From the NCBI RefSeq assembly GCF_004335005.1, contig NZ_RQRT01000027.1:1-49216 (forward strand): a stretch of 49,216 nucleotides of DNA. The letters are read 5' to 3'. This document shows, in pieces, positions 34,453-42,411 of the stretch. Source of the DNA: Paracoccus nototheniae (lineage in GTDB: Bacteria; Pseudomonadota; Alphaproteobacteria; Rhodobacterales; Rhodobacteraceae). Position 1 is the stretch's first letter, and each line of letters starts with the position of its first letter. A program made the position numbers and the translations under genes. The notes beneath the pieces were generated by a model, which was given only the letters and a program-made list of their open reading frames with translations, was not told the DNA's origin and searched no databases.

Positions 34453-35044
34453 CCGGCGCGGCTTTCTGGGCCTGCTGGCCTGTGCGGGGGTGGCTGCGGT
34501 CCTGCCATGGCGTCCGGCCTTTGCGCTGGACGCGGGCGGCGCGCGGGCGCTGATCGACCGGTCTTTGGGCGAGGTCTATCAGGTCATCAATTCAGGCCAG
34601 CCCGCCCCTCAGATGTATCAGAACTTCGAGGCGATCTTTGCCCGTTATGCCGATGTGGACGTGATCGCGCGTTCCGCCCTCGGGCCTGCGGCGCGGCAGA
34701 CCGACGCCGCCGTCTTTGCCGATTACAAGCAGGCGTTTCAGGGTTATGTCGGCCGCAAATACGGTGCCCGGTTCCGCGAATTCATCGGATCGCGGATCGA
34801 GGTGACCGATGCGCGGCCCCTGAAAAGTTTTTTCGCCGTCACCTCGGTCGCCTATCTGAACGGGCGCGCGCCGATGGAGGTGGAATGGCATGTCTCGGAC
34901 CGCTCGGGGCAGGATCTGTATTTCAACATCATCATCGAGGGCGTGAACATGCTGGCCAGCGAGCGGGCCGAGATCGGCGCGATGCTGGCCCGGCGGCAGG
35001 GCGATGTGACCGCGCTGGCCGCCGACCTGCGGCAGGCGGGCTGA
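34442..35044 (+). CDS. mlaC: MlaC/Ttg2D family phospholipid-binding protein
   Basis: A 200-residue periplasmic carrier for phospholipid transport. The N-terminus MRTDRRGFLGLLACAGVAAVL carries a twin-arginine motif (DRRGFLG) and a hydrophobic stretch ending WRPAFA. The mature part shows the family pattern: VDVIARSALGPAARQTDAAV, YKQAFQGYVGRKYGARFREF, and DLYFNIIIEGVNMLASERAEI. I take the ATG at 34442, 11 bp inside mlaA, because it begins a normal signal peptide. The pair mlaA-mlaC without mlaBDEF means the inner-membrane ABC part is elsewhere. A terminator follows the stop. Confidence 0.9.
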   Translation: MRTDRRGFLGLLACAGVAAVLPWRPAFALDAGGARALIDRSLGEVYQVINSGQPAPQMYQNFEAIFARYADVDVIARSALGPAARQTDAAVFADYKQAFQGYVGRKYGARFREFIGSRIEVTDARPLKSFFAVTSVAYLNGRAPMEVEWHVSDRSGQDLYFNIIIEGVNMLASERAEIGAMLARRQGDVTALAADLRQAG

Positions 35045-35065
35045 CACCCGCCACCCTCAGCCACG

Positions 35066-35100
35066 AAAAAGGCCGCCCGGCGCGAACCGGGCGGCCTTTT
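35066..35100. terminator. Rho-independent terminator (mlaC / PBP, bidirectional)
   Basis: Stem GGCCGCCCGG/CCGGGCGGCC (35071-35080 and 35087-35096, loop CGCGAA) with TTTT on one side and AAAAA on the other. It sits between the convergent mlaC and PBP genes and can serve both. Confidence 0.9.
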
Positions 35101-35118
35101 CAATGGCGCGGTGGTGGG

Positions 35119-37407
35119 TCAGTTCCCGCCCAAAATCCCGTTCAGGGCCCGGCTGAGCGCATCGTCGGATGATGCGCCGACGCTGTCGCCCGATGTCTGC
35201 GGCGCGCCGCCCGTCACCTCGGTCGAGGGTGCGCCGATCATCCGTCCGCCGCCGCTGTTCTGCTGTTCGACCGAATTCATCACCCCGGCCAGGGCTGCCG
35301 CCAGCGGATCGTCGGCCGAGCCGCTGGTCACGACCTGCGGGGTCGATCCGCCCGATGACATGATGATCCCGCTGCCATCCGGCGACACGGTGGACAGCGC
35401 CAGTTCCGGCAGCCCCTCGTGGATCTCGGACATGACGGCCTGCCAGATCTCGGCGGGCAGGCCGCCGCCGGTCACGCCGGTCAGCGGCGTGTTGTCGTCA
35501 TGGCCCATCCAGACGCCGGTAACATATTGTTCGGTAAAGCCCACGAACCACGCATCGCGATAGCTGCTGGTGGTCCCGGTCTTGCCCGCCACCGGACGGT
35601 CGCCCAGTTTCGCCCGCGAACCCGTCCCCGAGGAAATCACCTGCTGCATCATATAGATCAGCTGGCCTGCCGCGCGCTGACTGATGACGCGTTCGCCGAA
35701 ACCGCCGGTCTGGCCCATCAGCGGGCGGTCGTCGCCCTGCACGGTCAGCTCGACCAGACCATAGGGCGCAACCGAGGTGCCGCCGTTGCGGATGCCCGCA
35801 TAGGCGCCGGTCAGCTCCAGCAGCGTCGCCTCGGACGCACCCAGACCAAGCGAGGGGCTGGTGGTCAGATTGCTGACGATGCCGAACCCTTGCGCGACCC
35901 GGATCACCTGATCGCGGCCCACGGCCTCTTGCAGACGGATGGTCGAGGTGTTCAGCGACTGCGCCAGAGATGTCGTCAGCGTCACCGCCCCGCGATAGTT
36001 GCGGGTATAGTTCTGCGGCGACCAGTTGCGCCCGCCCGGAATGCGGATCGTCAGCGGTCCGTCCTCGATCCGGTCGGATGGCGAATAGCCCGCCTCCAGC
36101 GCTGCCGCATAGACGAAGGGCTTGAAGGACGACCCCGTCTGCCGCTTGGCCTGCGTCGCGCGGTTGAAGACGCCGTTCACCCGCGTGTTGCGCCCACCGA
36201 TGACGGCGCGCACCGCACCGTCAGCCGACATGACCACGACGGCGGCCTCGGCGGTCGAGCCGTCCTTGACCTTTTCGTCGAAGACCCGTTGCAGGGCCCG
36301 TTCGGCGGCGCGCTGGATGCGCTGGTCAAAGGTGGTGGTGATGGTGACGTCTTCGGTCGTCTCGCTGGTCAGGAAACCCGGACCCGATTCCATCAGCCAA
36401 TCGGCGAAATAGCCGCCCGCGCGCGCGGTTGCCGCCTGCGACAGGGTGGCGGGGTTGGCGCGGGCCGCGGCCAGTTGCTGATCGTCCAGATAGCCCTCTT
36501 CGTGCATCAGGCCCATGACCACGCTGGCGCGATTCTGGGCGCGTTCCAGATTGGCGGTGGGGGCATAGCGGCTTGGTGCAGGCAAAAGACCGGCCAGCAT
36601 CGCGGCCTCGGAGGTGTTCACCTGGCTGGCGGGCTTGTTGAAATAGACCTGGCTTGCAGCTTCGAAGCCCCGCGCACCGCCGCCCAGATAGGACCGGTTC
36701 ATATAGATGCTGAGGATATCGTCCTTGCTGTACTTCGCCTCCATCGCAAAGGCGAAGGGGATTTCCTTGATCTTGCGCCAGATGCCGCCGCCCCGGCAAT
36801 CGGCCTCGAACTCGGCTTCGTTGGCGAAACGGGTGGGATCGAAGGTGTCGCCCAGACACAGCAGCTTGGCGACCTGCTGGGTGATGGTCGAACCGCCATT
36901 GCCCTCCAGCGGGCCCCGGCCCTCGGCCAGGTTGATGCGGATGGCGCTGGCGATGCCGCGCGGGCTGACGCCGACATGGCGGAAAAAGCGCCGGTCCTCG
37001 GCCGAGATCACCGCCTGTCGCAGGACCGGGGCGATCTGGTCGCTGTCCACCGCGCCGAAGGTTTCCCCGCGCCAGGCAAAGACCCGCCCGTCGCGGTCCA
37101 GCATGGTGACGCTGCCGCGCGCGCGACCGTCGAACAAATCGGACGCCTCGGGCAGGCTGACATAGAAATAGGCGCTGGCCGCGCCAAGGATCAGTGCGAC
37201 CACCATGCCAAGCCGCCAGACCGAGCCCCACACGATCCGCCACATCAGGCTGACCAGACCCGCGATCCAGCCCAGAATGCCGCCGCGCCGGGGTTTCTTG
37301 TGCCGCCTGACCTTGCGCGGCGTTGCCGCCGCCGGGGCGGGCTGGCTGCGCTTGTCAGCAACAGGACTTTTGCCCGTGCGGGTCGGGGTGCCGGTGGGTC
37401 TTTTCAT
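35119..37407 (-). CDS. Class A penicillin-binding protein (PBP1A type)
   Basis: A 762-residue bifunctional peptidoglycan synthase anchored in the inner membrane. After a basic N-terminus comes one helix (VWRLGMVVALILGAASAYFYV, about 63-83). The glycosyltransferase domain has VISAEDRRFFRHVGVSPRGI (glutamate near 137), GNGGSTITQQVAKLL and AKYSKDDILSIYMNRSYLGG. The transpeptidase domain has the serine motif TGSSFKP, SLN in SLAQSLNTS, and KTGT in VAGKTGTTSSYRDAWF. A Gly/Ser-rich C-terminal tail follows. The ATG at 37407 is chosen for the basic N-terminus; no good ribosome site is visible. Divergent from amtB. Confidence 0.95.
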   Translation of the reverse strand: MKRPTGTPTRTGKSPVADKRSQPAPAAATPRKVRRHKKPRRGGILGWIAGLVSLMWRIVWGSVWRLGMVVALILGAASAYFYVSLPEASDLFDGRARGSVTMLDRDGRVFAWRGETFGAVDSDQIAPVLRQAVISAEDRRFFRHVGVSPRGIASAIRINLAEGRGPLEGNGGSTITQQVAKLLCLGDTFDPTRFANEAEFEADCRGGGIWRKIKEIPFAFAMEAKYSKDDILSIYMNRSYLGGGARGFEAASQVYFNKPASQVNTSEAAMLAGLLPAPSRYAPTANLERAQNRASVVMGLMHEEGYLDDQQLAAARANPATLSQAATARAGGYFADWLMESGPGFLTSETTEDVTITTTFDQRIQRAAERALQRVFDEKVKDGSTAEAAVVVMSADGAVRAVIGGRNTRVNGVFNRATQAKRQTGSSFKPFVYAAALEAGYSPSDRIEDGPLTIRIPGGRNWSPQNYTRNYRGAVTLTTSLAQSLNTSTIRLQEAVGRDQVIRVAQGFGIVSNLTTSPSLGLGASEATLLELTGAYAGIRNGGTSVAPYGLVELTVQGDDRPLMGQTGGFGERVISQRAAGQLIYMMQQVISSGTGSRAKLGDRPVAGKTGTTSSYRDAWFVGFTEQYVTGVWMGHDDNTPLTGVTGGGLPAEIWQAVMSEIHEGLPELALSTVSPDGSGIIMSSGGSTPQVVTSGSADDPLAAALAGVMNSVEQQNSGGGRMIGAPSTEVTGGAPQTSGDSVGASSDDALSRALNGILGGN

Positions 37408-37786
37408 ACGTCGGGTGCCTGCGTGACTGCGATGCCGGTTGATCCGGCCAAGGGATTGCCGCCAGACTACAGCAAGATGCGCGCCGAGGGAATTGGGGTG
37501 ACCAATCCGTGATGCCTGGCCCCGTCCGGTGGGCGGGCGGGCGCCGGGCCGCCGAACTGGCGCGGGCAAGGGCATCCTGCACAGGCGGCGGGCACACGCG
37601 GCGGTTCGCCAGACGAAAACTGCGCAATCAACAGGCTCAACGCCCCAATTTAGCCCTCATTTTAATCATATCAGGATTCTGTGAGGCACAGAACCCGGCG
37701 CATCTTTGCCCAAGGGACCAAATTGCAGATGAAAGGGGCGATAGCAGCCGGACCGGCGGCTGCGGCACGAAGCGAGGTTACATCAC
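37408..37786. other. 379-bp intergenic region between the PBP and amtB genes
   Basis: No convincing gene. It holds the promoters of two divergent genes. An AT-rich block around 37645-37680 contrasts with the surrounding GC-rich DNA, and an inverted repeat lies at 37677-37693. No glnK gene is present. A 26-codon plus-strand frame (MPVDPAKGLPPDYSKM...) ends at 37512 but has no ribosome site. Confidence 0.6.
37677..37693. promoter_or_regulatory. Perfect inverted repeat upstream of amtB
   Basis: Arms TTCTGTG and CACAGAA with spacer AGG, 93 bp upstream of the amtB ATG and just after an AT-rich block. A candidate operator or activator site; nitrogen control would be expected but I cannot name the regulator. 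Confidence 0.4.
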
Positions 37787-39121
37787 ATGAACAAGACCCT
37801 CCCGCTCATCGCGATACTTGCGACGCTGGCAGCGTTTCCTGCCGCGGCGCAGGACGCCGCGGCGCCCGTGGAGGCGGCTGCCGCAGTCAGCGCGGATGTC
37901 GCTTATATCTTCAACACGTTGCTGTTCCTGATGGGCGGCTTTCTGGTCATGTGGATGGCCGCAGGCTTTGCCATGCTGGAAGCCGGTCTGGTGCGGTCCA
38001 AGAACGTCACCACCCAGCTTTTCAAGAACATCTCGCTGTTCGCCATCGCGGGCATCATGTACTGGCTGATCGGCTATAACCTGATGTATCCGGGCGACGG
38101 CTGGACCGTTCCGGGCGTCATCGGACAGCTGTTCAGCCCCAAGGCCATCGATGCCGTCGGTACCGGCGACGCGTCGGCGGGCTATTCCGCAGGCTCGGAT
38201 TTCTTCTTTCAGCTGATGTTCTGCGCCACCACGGCCTCGATCGTCTCGGGCACGCTGGCCGAGCGCGTCAAGCTGTGGCCCTTTCTGATCTTCACCGTCG
38301 TGCTGACAGCCCTGATCTACCCGATCGAGGCCAGCTGGCAGTGGGGCGGCGGGTTCCTGTCGGAGATGGGCTTCTCGGACTTCGCAGGCTCGACGCTGGT
38401 TCACGCGGCAGGCGGTTTCGCGGCACTGGCCGGTGCGATCGTGCTGGGTGCGCGGACGGGCAAGTATCGCCCCGACGGACGCCAGCAGCCGATGCCGGGT
38501 TCGAACCTGGCGCTGGCCACGCTTGGCACGTTCATCCTGTGGCTGGGCTGGTTCGGGTTCAACGGCGCATCGCAGCTGGCCATCGGGTCGGTCAATGATG
38601 CCGCCGATGTCAGCCGGATTTTTGTGAACACCAACATGGCGGCCTCGGGTGGTGCGGTCGCGGCGATCATCGTGACGCAGCTGCTGTACGGCAAGATCGA
38701 CCTGACGATGGTGCTGAACGGTGCGCTGGCGGGTCTGGTGTCTATCACCGCAGAACCGCTGATGCCGTCCGTCTTCGCAGCCATCCTGATCGGTGGCGTC
38801 GGTGGGGCGATCGCGGTCTTCGTGGTGCCGCTGCTGGACAAGTTCAAGATCGACGATGTGGTCGGTGCGATCCCGGTCCACCTTGTGGCCGGCATCTGGG
38901 GCACGATGGTGGTGCCGCTGACCAATGATGGCACCAACTTTGTCACGCAGGCCATCGGAGTGCTGTGCGTGGGTGGCTTTACCTTCGGTGTCAGCCTGGT
39001 CGTCTGGCTGATCCTCAAGGCGACGATGGGCATCCGCGTCAGCAAGGAAGCCGAGATCAGCGGTCTCGACATCTCGGAAATGGGGATGGAAGCCTATCCC
39101 GACTTCGTGCAGGCCAAGTAA
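37787..39121 (+). CDS. amtB: Ammonium transporter (AmtB family)
   Basis: A 444-residue ammonium channel with a cleavable signal (MNKTLPLIAILATLAAFPAAAQ) and eleven membrane helices. Amt landmarks are AGFAMLEAGLVRSKNVT, FFFQLMFCATTASIVSGTLA, DFAGSTLVHAAGGFAALAGA, LWLGWFGFNGASQ, and DDVVGAIPVHLVAGIWGT with the two pore histidines in LVHAAGG and IPVHLV. A cytoplasmic tail GLDISEMGMEAYPDFVQ ends the protein, the usual contact region for the PII partner. Unlike the common glnK-amtB arrangement, no PII gene precedes it. A terminator follows. Confidence 0.97.
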   Translation: MNKTLPLIAILATLAAFPAAAQDAAAPVEAAAAVSADVAYIFNTLLFLMGGFLVMWMAAGFAMLEAGLVRSKNVTTQLFKNISLFAIAGIMYWLIGYNLMYPGDGWTVPGVIGQLFSPKAIDAVGTGDASAGYSAGSDFFFQLMFCATTASIVSGTLAERVKLWPFLIFTVVLTALIYPIEASWQWGGGFLSEMGFSDFAGSTLVHAAGGFAALAGAIVLGARTGKYRPDGRQQPMPGSNLALATLGTFILWLGWFGFNGASQLAIGSVNDAADVSRIFVNTNMAASGGAVAAIIVTQLLYGKIDLTMVLNGALAGLVSITAEPLMPSVFAAILIGGVGGAIAVFVVPLLDKFKIDDVVGAIPVHLVAGIWGTMVVPLTNDGTNFVTQAIGVLCVGGFTFGVSLVVWLILKATMGIRVSKEAEISGLDISEMGMEAYPDFVQAK

Positions 39122-39145
39122 ACACCAGGTCTCTTCCCGGAGAGG

Positions 39146-39176
39146 GGGCGGGTCGCGCAAGCGGCCCGCCCTTTTT
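39146..39176 (+). terminator. Rho-independent terminator after amtB
   Basis: Stem GGGCGGGTCGC / GCGGCCCGCCC (one T-G wobble) with loop GCAA, followed by TTTTT. It starts 25 bp after the amtB stop. Confidence 0.9.
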
Positions 39177-39213
39177 CATGTCCGCCCCTTCCGTGCTGGT
39201 CGCAAGGCAAACG

Positions 39214-39248
39214 AAAAAGCCCGCCCCCGCCTGTTGGCGGGGACGGGC
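39214..39248 (-). terminator. Rho-independent terminator after the polyprenyl synthase gene
   Basis: Read on the minus strand: GCCCGTCCCCGCC-AACA-GGCGGGGGCGGGC followed by TTTTT (AAAAA at 39214-39218 on plus). It lies 20 bp after the end of the minus-strand gene. Confidence 0.9.
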
Positions 39249-39267
39249 CATCGATCAGGGCAAGGGA

Positions 39268-40269
39268 TCAGGCGACGCGGCTGACGACGAAATCGGCCAG
39301 ATCGGACAGCATGTCGCGGATCGGATGGGCGGGCAGGATGTCAAGCGCCGCCTTGGCGCGCGCGGCATGGTCCAGCGCATCGCGCCGGGCTGCAGCCATG
39401 GCTCCATGTCGTGCCAGCAAGGCCAGCGCCTGTTCCAGATCGCCGTCGCGTTGGTCGCCAACCTCGATGGTGCGGGTCCAGAAGGCGCGTTCCTCCGGGT
39501 TGGCCTTGGCGATCGCCTTGATCACCGGCAAGGTCAGCTTGCGTTCGCGGAAATCGTCGCCGACATTCTTGCCGATCGTCTCGGTCGAGCCGCCGTAATC
39601 CAGCAGGTCGTCGACGATCTGAAAGCTGATGCCAAGGGCATCGCCATAATCGAACAGCGCCTGTACCTGGTCGTCGGGCGCGCCTGCGATGACGCCACCC
39701 ACCTCGGTCGCGGCGGAAAACAGCGCCGCCGTCTTGCCGCGGACAACCTGCAGATAGACGGCCTCGTCGGTGCCCAGATCCTGAGCGGCGGTCAGCTGCA
39801 GCACCTCGCCCTCGGCGATGGTGGCGCTGGCATTGGCCAGAATTTCCAGCGTGCGCAGATTGCCGGGTTCGACCATCAGTTGAAAGCTGCGGGCGAACAG
39901 ATAATCGCCGACCAGCACACTGGACTTGTTGTCCCACAAAAGATTGGCCGTCGGACGCCCGCGCCGCTGGCGGCTTTCGTCCACGACATCATCATGCAGC
40001 AGGGTCGCGGTGTGGATGAATTCAACGGTCGCGGCCAGGTGGATATGCCACGGTCCTGGATAGCCCAGCAGCTTGGCCGCGGCCAGCGTCAGCATCGGGC
40101 GCAGGCGTTTGCCGCCCGCCTCGATCAGATGGGCGGTCACTTCGGGGATGCGCGGCGCGTGTTTGCTGGCCATACGGGTGCGGATCAGGGCGTTGACCGC
40201 CTCCATCTCGGCGGTCAGGGCCTCGGTCAGCCGGTCCAGCGGTTTGCGGACATTGTCCTGCACAGTCAT
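39268..40269 (-). CDS. Long-chain polyprenyl diphosphate synthase (ubiquinone side chain)
   Basis: A 333-residue all-helical enzyme that adds isopentenyl diphosphate units to make the long chain of ubiquinone. Both aspartate-rich motifs are intact: FIHTATLLHDDVVDESRQRR (about 83-102) and IVDDLLDYGG (about 220), with GGKRLRPMLTLAAAKLLGY before the first and GKNVGDDFRERKLTLPVI after the second. The family includes octaprenyl (IspB) and decaprenyl (DdsA) synthases; Paracoccus makes ubiquinone-10, so decaprenyl is likely, but chain length cannot be read by eye. I use the ATG at 40269 (MTVQDNVRKP). It is divergent from the DUF2007 gene. Confidence 0.93.
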   Translation of the reverse strand: MTVQDNVRKPLDRLTEALTAEMEAVNALIRTRMASKHAPRIPEVTAHLIEAGGKRLRPMLTLAAAKLLGYPGPWHIHLAATVEFIHTATLLHDDVVDESRQRRGRPTANLLWDNKSSVLVGDYLFARSFQLMVEPGNLRTLEILANASATIAEGEVLQLTAAQDLGTDEAVYLQVVRGKTAALFSAATEVGGVIAGAPDDQVQALFDYGDALGISFQIVDDLLDYGGSTETIGKNVGDDFRERKLTLPVIKAIAKANPEERAFWTRTIEVGDQRDGDLEQALALLARHGAMAAARRDALDHAARAKAALDILPAHPIRDMLSDLADFVVSRVA

Positions 40270-40343
40270 AGCGTACCCCGTGTCTGCGCCAACCCATTGC
40301 CACGGCATCGACAAATGCGCAACCGCCGCTTAACGTCGCATGG

Positions 40344-40553
40344 ATGAAAGAGCTTTTCCGCAGCAACGATCCCGTCCGCATGTCCGCCGCCACCAGCCTG
40401 CTGGAGGCCGAGGGGATCATGACCTTTCCCATGGACCAGCACATGAGCGTGCTGGAAGGCTCGATCGGGATTCTGCCTGCGCGGCTGATGGTCGCGGATC
40501 GCGACGAATTCATGGCCCGGGCCATCCTGCGCGACAACGGGCTGGATGAGTGA
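40344..40553 (+). CDS. DUF2007 family protein
   Basis: A 69-residue soluble protein: MKELFRSNDPVRMSAATSLL, EAEGIMTFPMDQHMSVLEGS, IGILPARLMVADRDEFMARA. The early phrase NDPVRMSAATSLLEAEGI and the late VADRDEFMARAIL fit DUF2007, a small ferredoxin-like-fold family of putative signalling proteins that often sit beside other small proteins. The function is unknown. Its last eight bases overlap the methyltransferase gene, so the two are probably expressed together. The start codon is 74 bp from that of the divergent polyprenyl synthase. Confidence 0.85.
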   Translation: MKELFRSNDPVRMSAATSLLEAEGIMTFPMDQHMSVLEGSIGILPARLMVADRDEFMARAILRDNGLDE

Positions 40554-41304
40554 CATCCGCATCGATGGATTTCTGGACGGGCGGCTGCGCATCGCGCAAC
40601 CCGCCCATGGGTATCGTGCGGGCGCCGATGCGGTGATGCTGGCGGCGGCCTGCCCGGCGATCGCGGGGCAGGCGGTGCTGGAACTGGGCTGCGGGGCCGG
40701 GACGGCCAGCTTGTGTCTGGGCCTGCGCGTGCCGGGGCTGGACCTGACGGGGCTGGAACGCCAGCTTCTCTATGCCGATCTGGCCCGCCAGAATGCGACG
40801 GTCAATCGCATTGCGCTGACCGTTCTGACCGGCGATCTGGCCCGGCCCCCGGCCGATCTGCGCGCGCGGGTATTTGACCATGTGATCATGAACCCACCCT
40901 ATTTCCTGGGCGGCACGCCCGCCCCCGATCCGGGCCGGGCCGGGGCGCGGCGCGAGGAGACGCCCCTGTCCCTGTGGATCGATGCGGGCCTGCGCAGGCT
41001 GCGGCAGGGCGGCTGGCTGGTGGTCATCCAGCGCGCCGACCGGCTGGAGGGGGTGATGGCCGGGCTGTCGGGCCGCGCGGGCGGCATCACCATCCTGCCG
41101 GTGGCCGGGCGGGCGGGGCATCCGGCGGGCCGCGTGCTGGTCGCCGCGCGCAAGGGTGCGCGCAGCCCGCTGCGGCTGCTGGCGCCGCTGATCACCCATG
41201 CCGCCGCCAGCCATGCCCGCGATGCCGAGGATCTGACTGCCCTTGCACGGGCGGTTCTGCGCAATGGCGCGCCGATCGACATGGGAATTGCGAAAGTCCC
41301 GTGA
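40546..41304 (+). CDS. Class I SAM-dependent methyltransferase (TrmN6/YfiC-like)
   Basis: A 252-residue methyltransferase. It has the starting motif LRIAQPAHGYRAGADAVMLA typical of tRNA1(Val) adenine-N6 methyltransferases, then the SAM motif I VLELGCGAGTASLCL (about 45-59), GLERQLLYADLARQNA, and the catalytic NPPYF in HVIMNPPYFLGG, which is the hallmark of exocyclic-amine (N6-adenine or glutamine) methyltransferases. Later, GLRRLRQGGWLVVIQRADRL. The probable role is modification of a tRNA adenine, but other N6 targets are possible. It overlaps the preceding DUF2007 gene by eight bases. Confidence 0.88.
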   Translation: MSDIRIDGFLDGRLRIAQPAHGYRAGADAVMLAAACPAIAGQAVLELGCGAGTASLCLGLRVPGLDLTGLERQLLYADLARQNATVNRIALTVLTGDLARPPADLRARVFDHVIMNPPYFLGGTPAPDPGRAGARREETPLSLWIDAGLRRLRQGGWLVVIQRADRLEGVMAGLSGRAGGITILPVAGRAGHPAGRVLVAARKGARSPLRLLAPLITHAAASHARDAEDLTALARAVLRNGAPIDMGIAKVP

Positions 41305-41363
41305 CAGAATCAAAAACCTGTGGTGGACTGAACATGTTCGACACAACCATACAGGAGGATGCG

Positions 41364-41528
41364 ATGACTGTTGCTTCCCACGTCGAGGAGCTTCGCAAGA
41401 AACACCAGAACCTGTCTGCTGCCGTGGAAAGGGCCCAGAGAAGTCCGGGTACCAGCGATCACGAGATCGCCGCGATGAAGCGCGAAAAGCTTCGGTTGAA
41501 GGAACAGATCACCAGATATGCCCACTGA
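41364..41528 (+). CDS. DUF465 (YdcH-like) small protein
   Basis: A 54-residue highly charged protein: ASHVEELRKKHQNLSAAVER, then SPGTSDHEIAAMKREKLRLK, ending EQITRYAH. It is expected to form an antiparallel helical hairpin. DUF465 proteins are common in proteobacteria, of unknown function. AGGAGG lies six bases before the ATG at 41364, which decides the start over an upstream in-frame ATG at 41334. A terminator follows. It is convergent with phaB. Confidence 0.9.
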   Translation: MTVASHVEELRKKHQNLSAAVERAQRSPGTSDHEIAAMKREKLRLKEQITRYAH

Positions 41529-41554
41529 TACCCGTTGAACATGAAGATCATATG

Positions 41555-41583
41555 AAAAAAGGCCCGCGCAAATCGCGCGGGCC
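41555..41583 (-). terminator. Rho-independent terminator after phaB
   Basis: Stem GGCCCGCGC/GCGCGGGCC with loop AAATC; AAAAAA on the plus strand at 41555-41560 becomes a T-run in the minus-strand transcript. It begins 25 bp after the phaB stop and also lies after the convergent DUF465 gene. Confidence 0.85.
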
Positions 41584-41607
41584 TTGCCGGTTGCCGGGGC
41601 GCTGTGG

Positions 41608-42330
41608 TCAGGCGAAGAACTGACCGCCATTCGCGCTGAGCGTCGATCCGGTAATGAAGCCCGCATCGTCGGCCGCCAGAAAGACCACCGCGCGGGCGAT
41701 TTCCTCGGGTTCGCCAAGGCGTCCGACAGGGATCTGGCCGATGATCGCCTCGCGCACCTTTTCGGGGACGGCCATGACCATCTCGGTGGCGATATAGCCG
41801 GGGCAGATGGCGTTCACGGTGATATTGGCCCGCGCGCCCTCTTGCGCCAAAGCCTTGGTAAAGCCCAGATCGCCCGCCTTGGCCGCCGAATAATTGGCCT
41901 GACCGAACTGACCCTTTTGCCCGTTGATCGAGCTGATGTTGATCACCCGTCCGAATTTGCGCTCTCTCATGCCGGGCCAGATCGGGTGGGTCATGTTGAA
42001 GACGCCGCTGAGGTTGGTGTCGATCACCTCTTTCCACTGCTGCGGGGTCATCTTGTGAAACGGCGCGTCGCGGGTGATGCCGGCATTGTTGACCAGCACC
42101 GCAATGGGGCCCAACTCGGCCTCGACCCGGGCCGCGCCTTCGACGCAGGCATCGTAATCGGCGACCGACCATTTGAAGGTCTTGATGCCGGTTTCCGCGC
42201 TGAACGCGCGCGCCGCCTCGTCATTTCCGGCGTAATTGGCCGCGACCGTGTAACCTGCAGCCTGCAGCGCCTTTGAAATGGCGGCGCCGATCCCCCTCGA
42301 CCCTCCGGTGACCAGAGCAACTTTGGACAT
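41608..42330 (-). CDS. phaB: Acetoacetyl-CoA reductase
   Basis: A 240-residue short-chain dehydrogenase that reduces acetoacetyl-CoA to (R)-3-hydroxybutyryl-CoA for PHB synthesis and the ethylmalonyl-CoA pathway. NADPH-binding loop TGGSRGIG (8-15), NNAGITRDAPFHKM (81-94), and catalytic Ser134, Tyr147 and Lys151 in ISSINGQKGQFGQANYSAAK. The phrase QKGQFGQANYSAAKAG and the ending GSTLSANGGQFF are diagnostic of PhaB rather than FabG. GGAGGG precedes the ATG. It lies 81 bp downstream of phaA, with a strong hairpin between. A terminator follows. Confidence 0.96.
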   Translation of the reverse strand: MSKVALVTGGSRGIGAAISKALQAAGYTVAANYAGNDEAARAFSAETGIKTFKWSVADYDACVEGAARVEAELGPIAVLVNNAGITRDAPFHKMTPQQWKEVIDTNLSGVFNMTHPIWPGMRERKFGRVINISSINGQKGQFGQANYSAAKAGDLGFTKALAQEGARANITVNAICPGYIATEMVMAVPEKVREAIIGQIPVGRLGEPEEIARAVVFLAADDAGFITGSTLSANGGQFFA

Positions 42331-42377
42331 GTTTCCCTCCCAGGAATTTATGAAATCTTGTTAACTAAAATAGGTCC

Positions 42378-42400
42378 GGCGCGCAATATCGTTGCGCGCC
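42378..42400 (-). promoter_or_regulatory. Perfect intercistronic hairpin between phaA and phaB
   Basis: Arms GGCGCGCAA and TTGCGCGCC (9 bp) with loop CGATA on the transcribed strand, 11 bp after the phaA stop. It is followed at short distance by CCTATTTTAG. It may be a partial terminator or an RNA-stability stem setting the phaA to phaB ratio. Confidence 0.6.
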
Positions 42401-42411
42401 GAAATCAGATC

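Noticed and set aside
35419..37512. 697-codon open frame on the plus strand opposite the PBP gene
   Set aside because: The PBP frame has all catalytic motifs; the opposite frame has none.
37434..37512. Small frame MPVDPAKGLPPDYSKM... upstream of amtB
   Set aside because: 26 codons, no ribosome site, no known family. Left as possible but unsupported.
37680..37735. Possible sigma-54 (-24/-12) site upstream of amtB
   Set aside because: GGGACCAAATTGC and GGCACAGAACCCGGC are near matches, but the spacing between GG and GC is off by one in each.
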